Below are positions 14,951 to 21,556 of a DNA stretch of 64,000 nucleotides, piece after piece. A program made the position numbers and the translations under genes. This DNA comes from Hyphomicrobiaceae bacterium (lineage in GTDB: Bacteria; Pseudomonadota; Alphaproteobacteria; Rhizobiales; Hyphomicrobiaceae). The notes beneath the pieces are model-generated. The model ran no database searches. It was not told the origin of the DNA and saw nothing but the letters and a program-made list of their open reading frames with translations. The stretch is taken from NCBI GenBank assembly GCA_022844275.1, contig JALHMB010000001.1:744001-808000 (forward strand), read 5' to 3'. Each line of letters begins with the position of its first letter. Positions within the stretch are counted from its first letter, which is position 1.

Positions 14951-17113
14951 ATGACCTCAGGACAATCCGCCGAAGCCGTCGCAGACGGCGTCTATACGAC
15001 CACCTGCTGGGAATGCTCTGCCTATTGCGGCGCGCTCGCAACCGTCAAAGACGGCAAGGTGGTCAACTACGCGCCCAATCCCGCCAGCCCTCATTCAGCA
15101 GGTGCATTCTGCATCAAGGGCATCCGGGGGGCGCCAGGCATCACCTACAATCCCAACAGGCTGCTGTACCCGCATCGCCGCGTTGGCGCGCGTGGCGAAG
15201 GCAAGTGGGCGCGCATCTCGTGGGATGAAGCTCTCGACGAAATCGCCGATCGCCTCGCCGAAGTCCGCCGCACCTATGGACCTGAAGCCATCGTTGGCGC
15301 CACGAGCGGCGCTGCGTTCAGCCGCTCGATCGTCACCGCTCTCATGATGCGTTCCATCGGCTCGCCGAACTGGATGATCAATCAGGATTTGTGCGGTGGC
15401 TGCCGGGCCGTATCGGGAAAGATCACGGGCCTGCCGATTGCCCGGGGTGAGGATATCGATAATACGCGTTGCGCCCTGATCGTGGGCCGTAATGCGCAGA
15501 TCGCCGATCCCGTGGAGTGGGCGAAGCTGAAAGCCGCGAAGAAACGCGGTTCGCGCATGATCGTGATCGACCCCAAGCGTACGACGGCCGCGGAGCTTGC
15601 AGACATCTGGATGAGCCCGAGGGTGGGCACGGATGCCGCAATCGCCCTCGCGATGATGCACGTGTTGATCAGCGAAGGACTCTACGACCGACAATTCGTG
15701 CACGAGCGGTGTCACGGCTTCGAGGCACTGGCGGAGCGTGCCGCGCGATTCTCACCCGCGACGACTGAGGGGCTAACGGGCGTTCCGGCGGAAATGATCG
15801 TCGATGCCGCCCGCATGTATGCCGACGGCCCATCGACTTTCGTGTCGGGCCACGGGATCGATGCGGCCAGCAACGGCGTGCAGACATTCCGGGCCTTCCA
15901 TGCGCTCGCAGCCATTTCGGGAAACATAGACCGGCCCGGCGGCAATCTGCGCCAGCGCACACCCAAGGGGTTCTCCAGCTATCTCGAACTGCTCCATCGA
16001 CCGGAACATCGATTGCCCGCCGATGTCGAAGCACGCACGATTGGCGCTGACCGTTTTCCTCTCTGGGCTGGCCCGCGCGGCTGGCAGACCGCGTGCCACA
16101 ACCCGTCTGTGATCGAGGCCATGCTGACTGGCAAGCCGCATCCCGTGCGGGCTCTCTATGCCAGCGGTGTCAACATATTGGTGACGTATCCCGACACGCG
16201 GCGGACCATTGCCGCTTTGCGCTCGCTCGACTTCGTCGCCGTCGCGGCCCACCAGATGACGCCCACAGCCGAGTGGGCCGACATCGTTCTACCCAAGACG
16301 ACGACGCTCGAGGAGGAAGAGGTGCTGTTCGTGCCATCGGGGCCGACGGTCGTCTTCACGCGAGCAACCGTTCCGCCACAGGGCGAAGCACGGACAGAGA
16401 TCGGCATCGCTGCACCTCTTCTCGACCGCCTTGAGGCGCGACAGGCAGTGACGGCGCGCCTGATGCCGTGGCGCTCTCAACGCGAGCTCAACACGCATTT
16501 ACTCGGCGACAGCGGCATTACGATCGAGATGTTGGAGGCCAAGGGCTTTCATCAGGTGTCGTCCGAGCCGATCCCGGCAAGCCATCCGTTTCCCACGAGC
16601 ACAGGCAGGATCGAGCTCTATTCACCTCAGCTCGAAGAGTTGGGACTCGATCCGCTGCCGGGTTATATTCGGCCTGAGCGAGACGGGAAGGCTGCCGATG
16701 TCCGCACGCGCTACCCGCTGGTCGTTGTCACAGGCGATCGCGAAAAGAGCTACCACCACTCGCGTTTCCGCGACCAACCATGGGCGCTCAAGGTATCGCC
16801 TGATCCCCACCTCTTCATGCATCCCGATACGGCACACGCCCATGGCCTGGCTGATGGCGACTGGGTGCGCTTGGAGGTGGCCGAAGTGGCGGGGCACTGT
16901 CGACTGAAGATCAAACTTTCCGACGCCCAACAGGCAGATGTTGTAAGTACGGGCATGGGCTGGTGGCGTCCCATGGAGCCGGCGCCCGAACACGGCGCAC
17001 TCGACGTGAACATCAACGCCGCACTCAGCTACAGCGGCCCTTACGATCCCATCTCAGGCTCATCCGATATCCGCGGTCAGCTCTGCCGCGTCGAACGAAT
17101 TGGCATCGACTAG
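14951..17113 (+). CDS. Molybdopterin-dependent oxidoreductase (DMSO reductase superfamily)
   Basis: This 720-residue enzyme belongs to the Mo/W-bisMGD family. An N-terminal [4Fe-4S] motif is present: C19-x2-C22-x3-C26-x27-C54. It is followed by ISWDEALDEIADRLAEV, the region INQDLCGGCRAVSG where a Cys may ligate Mo, LIVGRNAQIADPVEW, VIDPKRTTAAELADIW and the C-terminal molydopterin dinucleotide-binding domain (SYHHSRFRDQPWALKV through the end). GGAGG lies five bases before ATG 14951. No Tat signal is present, so the enzyme is cytoplasmic. No iron-sulfur or membrane partner subunit is adjacent. Acetylene-hydratase, formate-dehydrogenase or polysulfide-type activity cannot be distinguished. Confidence 0.88.
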   Translation: MTSGQSAEAVADGVYTTTCWECSAYCGALATVKDGKVVNYAPNPASPHSAGAFCIKGIRGAPGITYNPNRLLYPHRRVGARGEGKWARISWDEALDEIADRLAEVRRTYGPEAIVGATSGAAFSRSIVTALMMRSIGSPNWMINQDLCGGCRAVSGKITGLPIARGEDIDNTRCALIVGRNAQIADPVEWAKLKAAKKRGSRMIVIDPKRTTAAELADIWMSPRVGTDAAIALAMMHVLISEGLYDRQFVHERCHGFEALAERAARFSPATTEGLTGVPAEMIVDAARMYADGPSTFVSGHGIDAASNGVQTFRAFHALAAISGNIDRPGGNLRQRTPKGFSSYLELLHRPEHRLPADVEARTIGADRFPLWAGPRGWQTACHNPSVIEAMLTGKPHPVRALYASGVNILVTYPDTRRTIAALRSLDFVAVAAHQMTPTAEWADIVLPKTTTLEEEEVLFVPSGPTVVFTRATVPPQGEARTEIGIAAPLLDRLEARQAVTARLMPWRSQRELNTHLLGDSGITIEMLEAKGFHQVSSEPIPASHPFPTSTGRIELYSPQLEELGLDPLPGYIRPERDGKAADVRTRYPLVVVTGDREKSYHHSRFRDQPWALKVSPDPHLFMHPDTAHAHGLADGDWVRLEVAEVAGHCRLKIKLSDAQQADVVSTGMGWWRPMEPAPEHGALDVNINAALSYSGPYDPISGSSDIRGQLCRVERIGID

Positions 17114-17142
17114 GTTTTCCTGCGGGCGCCATCGAAAACGGC

Positions 17143-17178
17143 GGCCTGCGTGGATTCGGGCTTGAATGGCCGCAGGCC
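17143..17178. terminator. Hairpin between convergent genes, candidate terminator
   Basis: GGCCTGCG (17143-17150) pairs perfectly with CGCAGGCC (17171-17178) across a 20-base loop, in the gap between the convergent oxidoreductase and the gene at 17195. No T-run follows on either strand, so a bidirectional, possibly Rho-aided, terminator is only a suggestion. Confidence 0.3.
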
Positions 17179-17194
17179 TAACGCTGGACGCGCA

Positions 17195-17596
17195 CTACCA
17201 CCCAAAGCGGCGCGAAACCTGCGATGACAATTCCCCCGCTCGGCTGGCGACGCCGCGAAGCGTACCCATATCCAATGCGCTCAACGTCGAAGCTAACGAC
17301 GCCGATACATCCGCCAAGCGATCACTGGCAGTAGAAATCGGCCGCTGACGCTTCAACGTCTTCTCGATGGAGCGCAAGTCGCGGCCAATCCTCTTCTCCA
17401 CCGCGCGGGCTCGCGACTCCGGCTTACGGCTCACCAGCACCATCGCCACGGCTGCGCCAACCGCAAGCGCACCACCTACAACGAGAGCGGGGTTTGTCTT
17501 GGCCGTATCGCTGACCCAGTCGTATATGGATCCGAACTCAGAATCTTCGGGGGTCTGCACCGTCTGCTCGGAAAGCATTTCACCTGTGTCCGACAT
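17195..17596 (-). CDS. Small single-pass membrane protein, unknown function
   Basis: This 133-residue protein is not recognised. It has an acidic N-terminal third (MSDTGEMLSEQTVQTPEDSE), one Gly/Ala-rich hydrophobic segment (ALVVGGALAVGAAVAMVLV, about residues 37-55) and a basic, helical C-terminal half (RARAVEKRIGRDLRSIEKTL). The layout resembles ElaB/DUF883-like or other small stress-associated inner-membrane proteins, but the order of helix and anchor differs. The start is preceded by GAGGAGCATGGG on the coding strand, a plausible ribosome site. It is monocistronic between a convergent oxidoreductase and the MgtC-like gene. Confidence 0.6.
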   Translation of the reverse strand: MSDTGEMLSEQTVQTPEDSEFGSIYDWVSDTAKTNPALVVGGALAVGAAVAMVLVSRKPESRARAVEKRIGRDLRSIEKTLKRQRPISTASDRLADVSASLASTLSALDMGTLRGVASRAGELSSQVSRRFGW

Positions 17597-17700
17597 CCCA
17601 TGCTCCTCGGCTACCTACAGATCAAGAACACCGATGTCGTCTCGAAGTTCCTGGTCCACTGCGACAGAGTGTGAAGGGCAGTCCCGTGGGCGCCGCCGCC

Positions 17701-17746
17701 CTTGACACATATTTTTGATGTTCCTTGACACATATTTTTGATGTTA
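17701..17746. repeat. Two tandem 23-bp repeats
   Basis: The unit CTTGACACATATTTTTGATG plus TT(C/A) occurs twice head to tail (17701-17723 and 17724-17746), identical except for the last base. It is AT-rich against a GC-rich background. The right copy ends exactly at the TAA stop of the MgtC-like gene on the minus strand. Each copy contains TTGACA, but no matching -10 box at 17 bases was seen. Confidence 0.85.
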
Positions 17747-18220
17747 AGGTTCGCGATCTTCATTTCGTATATTTGCCGACCGCCTTTTGTACCAATCGAT
17801 CCAACCGCTTGAGAAGAGCAGTGAAAGCGATATGGGAACGGCGATTGCTATAGTGCGCCAGGCACCGAGCCCGCAGGCCACGCCAAGGGCCGCGCTCATC
17901 CAGACGGTCGCAGCGGTGGTCAAACCTTCGACGGTGCGCGCCTCGGCATTCCGCAAAATGACGCCGGCTCCAATGAAGCTAACACCAGCCATGACGCCCT
18001 GAATTATGCCCTGGACGACCCGGCTCATAGCATCGGCGTTCTCGGCCATGCCTTGCACCTGGATACCGGCCATGCTGATCGTGGCCGCGCCGAGAGCGAC
18101 GAGTCCGAGGGTCCGAACGCCAATGGGCTTGTCAGCGAGATCACGGTTGAGCCCGATGAGGCCGCCTGCCGCGGTGGCTGCAAGCAAGCGCAAGAATATG
18201 TCACTGAAGTCAAGCGTCAC
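17744..18220 (-). CDS. MgtC/SapB-family membrane protein
   Basis: The 158-residue protein has four to five hydrophobic helices typical of the MgtC/SapB family: FLRLLAATAAGGLIGLNRDL, GVRTLGLVALGAATISMAG, GIIQGVMAGVSFIGAGVILR and TTAATVWMSAALGVACGLG. The conserved GLNRDL, GVRT and GAGVIL motifs are present. Only the membrane domain exists; the C-terminal ACT-like domain of long MgtC proteins is absent, as in the SapB group. Family members have been linked to magnesium limitation and acid or intramacrophage survival. The stop codon is the end of a tandem repeat. It is followed on the same strand, upstream, by the CinA-C gene. Confidence 0.88.
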   Translation of the reverse strand: MTLDFSDIFLRLLAATAAGGLIGLNRDLADKPIGVRTLGLVALGAATISMAGIQVQGMAENADAMSRVVQGIIQGVMAGVSFIGAGVILRNAEARTVEGLTTAATVWMSAALGVACGLGAWRTIAIAVPISLSLLFSSGWIDWYKRRSANIRNEDREP

Positions 18221-18278
18221 AAGTTGCGGTCCTTATCCCGGCGCGTGCCACGCACTCCAGCAAATTCCGATCCCCCAT

Positions 18279-18785
18279 CTACGCCTCCGAGCCCAAAGCC
18301 TCGAGCACCAACTGAAGCGCATGCAGAAGCACTTCGCCGCGTATGCGGCCGGATGAATGCGCATCGATTTGCAAGCGACGATGGTATCGGCGCCCATCTC
18401 GAAGCTGTACCGCGAGATGTGTAAGACCGACGGGATTGCCATCATCGTCCGGCTTGGGACCGCCCACGCACGTCACTGCGATAGCCATCGTGGCGGAGCC
18501 GCATTCAGAGAGCGCTCCGTTCGCCATAGCTGCGGCCACCTCAGCACTGACCGCCGAGCAGGATGTGAGAACCCCTTGCGGAATTCCCAACACCTCCGCC
18601 TTGCAGGCTTTGGCATACGTGACTAAGCCGCCGAGAAGAACATCACCGGCGCCGGGGGTATCGGCCAGGAGTGTGCATAGTGAACCAGCCGTGCAGGATT
18701 CGACGGTGATGATCCTGGCGCCAGAAGCCCGCGCTGCTTCCACGACGCGGGCGGATAGGTCGGTGATGGAAATCTCGTGCGACAT
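18279..18785 (-). CDS. pncC: CinA C-terminal domain protein, nicotinamide-nucleotide amidohydrolase
   Basis: This 168-residue cytoplasmic protein consists of the CinA C-terminal domain alone, which in PncC deamidates nicotinamide mononucleotide in NAD recycling. Visible motifs are ITVESCTAGSL, PGAGDVLLGGLVTYAKACK, GVLTSCSAVSAEVAAAMANG and AIAVTCVGGPKPDDDGNPVG. Family members usually read TGIAGP where this one has TCVGGP, and ESCTGG where it has ESCTAG; these deviations may affect activity. The chosen ATG at 18785 begins MSHEISITDL; upstream in-frame codons look non-coding. Confidence 0.85.
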   Translation of the reverse strand: MSHEISITDLSARVVEAARASGARIITVESCTAGSLCTLLADTPGAGDVLLGGLVTYAKACKAEVLGIPQGVLTSCSAVSAEVAAAMANGALSECGSATMAIAVTCVGGPKPDDDGNPVGLTHLAVQLRDGRRYHRRLQIDAHSSGRIRGEVLLHALQLVLEALGSEA

Positions 18786-19237
18786 GACGCTATGCCTGAC
18801 GCTCTGATGCCTCCGATTCCACCCTTCTTGTGCGCGCCGCGCGATCGCTTGCCTTAGAACTACGGTTGGTAGCAGCCAAATGCTTCCGGCGGTCATGCAG
18901 TTCCGTGAGCAGGCAAGAATCAAACGATCGCCGGCGATAACTATGCGATCGGCAACCAGAAGATGCCGAGTACCGCGGCAAAAGCCGGAAAACCCGAACG
19001 CGGAGCAGAATCGGCAAGCTTGACAGATCCGGCCGGTTCGAGCGCTCCCCCACATGGCCGATCCTCGCGGAACTCGTTGAACGCGCGTTCGGCCATCGGA
19101 CGTAAGGTAATGGTGACTTCGGGCACAACACAATCGGCGGCGCAGTAGGCGCCGCCGACTACGGCCAGTATTAGACCCACCGCGCCATCGCTTGATGGTA
19201 GATGTTCAGGGGCCCGCGCCGGATGAATGATCCGCTC
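18786..19237. other. Interval without a confident gene
   Basis: No gene is supported here. A minus-strand frame ending at 18941 reads protein-like for about 80 codons (GAVGLILAVVGGAYCAADC, ITLRPMAERAFNEFRED) but it would have to start inside the palindromic element to the right and shows no ribosome site, so it could be a decayed or chance frame. Confidence 0.4.
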
Positions 19238-19311
19238 TAAAGCGTCGGACCTTAATGCGACCCACGCCTGGGCTGAACTCAAAGTCGCATTTAAGGTCCA
19301 AAGACGCTTTA
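19238..19311. repeat. Imperfect palindrome 1 of a paired element
   Basis: The left arm 19238-19262 (beginning TAAAGCGTCGGACC) is the reverse complement of the right arm 19284-19311 (ending GGTCCAAAGACGCTTTA), apart from one extra T and an AAA insertion in the right arm, around a ~21-base loop. A second hairpin of the same design follows 13 bases later. The structure suggests a palindromic interspersed repeat or small non-autonomous mobile element. Confidence 0.8.
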
Positions 19312-19324
19312 CAGTCATAATGTT

Positions 19325-19400
19325 CTAAAGCAACTTTGGACTTGAAATTCACTCCCCGCCTAGCCTCAGAACGAGGTGAATTTCGAGTCCGTTGCTTTAG
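19325..19400. repeat. Imperfect palindrome 2 of a paired element
   Basis: CTAAAGCAACTTTGGACTTG (from 19325) continues to 19352 and pairs with 19375-19400 (GTGAATTTCGAGTCC then GTTGCTTTAG), with one mismatch and a three-base TTT/AAA bulge at the same place as in palindrome 1. Both outer ends read CTAAAGC. Its right end supplies the TAA stop of the gene at 19397. Confidence 0.8.
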
Positions 19401-19636
19401 CAGCCATGTACGCGCAGGCAGCGACGAAAGCGCCAGCCGGCTCCCCAGCGATAGCGGCACTCCGCGTACCAGCGCCGGCAATAGTTGTAGTGCACCGGCT
19501 GCACCAGCTTGCTGTCCAATACAGGGCCGGCCGGCGTCAACGGCGCGGCTATCGCCGATGGTCCAACAAGCAGAAGGCTACCGAGCATCAGTGCACCGGC
19601 GGCCGGCAAAGCAAGAAAGGGAAGTGTGGGTCTCAT
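19397..19636 (-). CDS. Small secreted basic, Cys-containing protein, unknown
   Basis: This 79-residue protein has a clear signal peptide (MRPTLPFLALPAAGALMLGS, cleavage near SAIAAP) and a mature part of ~45 residues rich in Arg, Trp, Tyr and Cys: NYCRRWYAECRYRWGAGWRF then RRCLRVHGC. Four Cys would allow two disulphides. Small exported proteins with YCRRW/RYRWG patterns are common in Hyphomicrobiales, but no function is known to me. GAGG lies five bases before the ATG at 19636. The stop codon lies in the edge of the palindromic element, so the original C-terminus may have been altered by insertion. Confidence 0.65.
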   Translation of the reverse strand: MRPTLPFLALPAAGALMLGSLLLVGPSAIAAPLTPAGPVLDSKLVQPVHYNYCRRWYAECRYRWGAGWRFRRCLRVHGC

Positions 19637-19788
19637 GAGATCCTCATGCATGTTGGTGAGGATCGTACGGTGCCGCGCTCATATTGCTGGCGTCGTGCAG
19701 AAGCTTTTCATTTTGTAACGGCGCACCCCATGTGGCGTATCTGAGGTTCGCAGAACACGTAACGGCCTCCGCTGCGCAGTCAACAGAG

Positions 19789-19820
19789 CAAAAGCGGGCG
19801 CTCCCGCAGGAACGCCCGCT
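19789..19820 (-). terminator. Rho-independent terminator
   Basis: On the minus strand AGCGGGCG pairs with CGCCCGCT (19793-19800 and 19813-19820) around a 12-base loop, followed by TTTT. It lies 29 bases past the stop of the Cys-rich repeat protein gene (19849). Confidence 0.7.
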
Positions 19821-19848
19821 CGCTCTGCATTCCATATGCGCTTGGGAC

Positions 19849-20286
19849 TTATCGCCCGATCGCTGCGGCCTCGTCGAGTGCGCGTGCGCAGTCGCGAGAG
19901 ATTGCATCGCGCTGTCGGTTCAAACAGGAGACGATCCGGCCGCCGCCCGGCAACGTATTGGCGCAAAGCCGCTTGGCGTCTACCGCGCAAGCGAACATGG
20001 TGCTTTGCGCGGACTGTGCCTCGGCGACAAAACGGCGACAGTCTGGTGAGAGCTTGTTCTGCTGGCTCATGAGGCACTGCGCCAATCGTCCACCGCCGGG
20101 CGCTATACCACTGCAGACGCGCGATATATCGCCACCACACACTTCGAGCGCGGCGCGTGCGAATGCCAGGCCCGGGCGTCCGTCGATGAACTGTGCATGA
20201 GCGACGGTCGGCACCATCAGCACAGTGGCAGCGAGGAGGTCGCGCGCGCTGCGACGCAGAAAGCGAATGAAAGATGGCGGCGGCAT
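19849..20286 (-). CDS. Exported protein with two cysteine-rich repeats
   Basis: The ~145-residue product has a basic N-terminus and a hydrophobic leader (DLLAATVLMVPTVAHAQ), then two repeats of one pattern: a Cys, eight or so residues with D and R, a second Cys, PGGGR, then CL plus Q and finally DC. The copies read VCSGIAPGGGRLAQCL then LSPDC, and LCANTLPGGGRIVSCL then ISRDC. This matches the cysteine-rich (GLG1-like) repeat found in short bacterial periplasmic proteins. Function is unknown. ATG 20286 is chosen because it gives the best signal peptide; an ATG at 20304 or 20337 is possible. A terminator follows. Confidence 0.7.
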   Translation of the reverse strand: MPPPSFIRFLRRSARDLLAATVLMVPTVAHAQFIDGRPGLAFARAALEVCGGDISRVCSGIAPGGGRLAQCLMSQQNKLSPDCRRFVAEAQSAQSTMFACAVDAKRLCANTLPGGGRIVSCLNRQRDAISRDCARALDEAAAIGR

Positions 20287-20360
20287 ATCGCATGGTCCTT
20301 GCATCGGGGAGATGCGGCAGACGAATAGCCGCCGCATCAGTGGATGCGTATCCGCGGGTC

Positions 20361-20675
20361 TCAGTAGCGACGGTAGACGCGGGCGCGGCTCGCCGTGCCG
20401 CCGTTAGGACCGGTATAAGTCGCCGTCGTCCGGCACCACGCGCCACGACACCCAGTCGAGCCCGACCGCGTGACCGTGTTGCCGGCCGGTCCGGTCCACC
20501 GCTGCGTCGAGCTGCAGTGGCTTCCCGAGCATGAGCCCGAGCCCTGTGCCGAGTAGACGCCGCCATTGGGACCCGTCACCGTCTTCGAGCGGCTCCAACC
20601 TTCCTGGGCGCTGGCGGCCGCCGCTCCGAAAACCATGAATACGACGGCAAGCGCGAGTGGAGCAAAGCGTTTCAT
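20361..20675 (-). CDS. Small secreted protein with TGPNGG and Cys-x4-Cys repeats
   Basis: This 104-residue exported protein has a signal peptide (MKRFAPLALAVVFMVFGAAA, cleavage after ASAQ). The mature part repeats a short module: TGPNGG, TGPAGN and TGPNGG at intervals of about 30 residues, with CSGSHC and CRGAWC between them, and ends in RARVYRRY. The pattern suggests a beta-hairpin repeat fold with paired Cys. AAGGAG lies nine bases before ATG 20675; an ATG six codons earlier lacks a ribosome site. It is divergent from the response regulator at 20851 across a region with a candidate operator. I do not know a function. Confidence 0.7.
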   Translation of the reverse strand: MKRFAPLALAVVFMVFGAAAASAQEGWSRSKTVTGPNGGVYSAQGSGSCSGSHCSSTQRWTGPAGNTVTRSGSTGCRGAWCRTTATYTGPNGGTASRARVYRRY

Positions 20676-20782
20676 GACATCGATCTCCTTCACCTATCCC
20701 AAACTATCGTCGCCCCTGAGCAGCGACGGAAAGGAGATTGCGCCGCGAGCTTTGCCAGGGCTTTGCAGCATTAAGCATCGAA

Positions 20783-20798
20783 TGTTACGAAGTGTAAC
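20783..20798. promoter_or_regulatory. TGTTAC-N4-TGTAAC direct repeat, candidate response-regulator site
   Basis: Two similar hexamers, TGTTAC and TGTAAC, are spaced with a 10-base period, the geometry bound by OmpR/PhoB-type winged-helix dimers. The site lies between the divergent secreted-protein gene (start 20675) and the response regulator (start 20851). ATTGT-N6-ACAAT follows at 20812-20827 and may be a second site or part of the promoter. Binding is inferred. Confidence 0.45.
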
Positions 20799-20850
20799 CG
20801 CCTCCCCCGACATTGTTTTCGGACAATCTACAGTGAGATACGCTGTCGGA

Positions 20851-21555
20851 ATGAGCCGCACCCCCCGCATCCTCGTCGTCGAGGACGATCCCGAGATCCG
20901 CTCGCTGCTGAAGGACTACCTGCATCGGCAGGGCTTGCGCGTCGACGTGGCCGACGGCGGTGGCACATTCGACCGCTTGATGGCGCAGTATGGCGAACCG
21001 GATCTCGTCGTGCTCGATATCATGCTTCCGGGCGAGGACGGCTTCTCTATCTGCCGGCGCCTGCGCGCGACGTCGCGCGTTCCTGTCATCATGCTGACGG
21101 CACGCGGCGACGACATAGACCGCATTGTCGGCCTCGAGATGGGCGCCGACGATTATCTTCCAAAGCCGTTCAACCCACGCGAGCTCCTGGCACGCATTCG
21201 TGCGGTGCTGCGACGGATGGAGCAGCCTCTGGATCAGCCGCGTCGCCGTCTCGCCGTCGGCGCGCTCATTGTCGATCTCGACGCGCGGACCGTCTGGGAT
21301 GCCGCGGGCGCGGAGATCGAGCTCACCAGTGCAGAATTCGAGCTGCTTACCTGCTTCATTACGCGTCCGGGTCGCGTGCTGTCGCGCGATCAGCTCATGG
21401 ACTGGACGCGAGGGCGGCGCGCCGACGCGCTCGACCGCACGATCGATGTTCAACTGAGCCGGCTCCGCAAGAAGATCGAAGGCAACGGCGCTCCCCTGAT
21501 CAAGACAGTGAGAAGTGCCGGCTACATTCTGACCGTGTCGGTCGAAGAGGCCTGA
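20851..21555 (+). CDS. OmpR-family response regulator
   Basis: The 234-residue regulator has an N-terminal receiver domain (residues 6-120) with acidic pocket E11-D12-D13, phospho-acceptor D56 in VVLDIMLPGEDGF, Thr in MLTARGDD and Lys in DYLPKPFNPREL, and a C-terminal winged helix (about 140-232: ELTSAEFELLTCFITRPGRV, RTIDVQLSRLRKKIE, IKTVRSAGYIL). It is phosphorylated by the kinase starting one base after its stop. ATG 20851 starts MSRTPRILVVEDD; a GTG six codons upstream is an alternative. Targets probably include the divergent secreted-protein gene. Confidence 0.93.
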   Translation: MSRTPRILVVEDDPEIRSLLKDYLHRQGLRVDVADGGGTFDRLMAQYGEPDLVVLDIMLPGEDGFSICRRLRATSRVPVIMLTARGDDIDRIVGLEMGADDYLPKPFNPRELLARIRAVLRRMEQPLDQPRRRLAVGALIVDLDARTVWDAAGAEIELTSAEFELLTCFITRPGRVLSRDQLMDWTRGRRADALDRTIDVQLSRLRKKIEGNGAPLIKTVRSAGYILTVSVEEA

Positions 21556-21556
21556 G

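Noticed and set aside
17702-17730. TTGACA in the tandem repeats as -35 promoter boxes
   Set aside because: No TATAAT-like element lies 16-18 bases downstream of either copy, and no gene follows in that direction.
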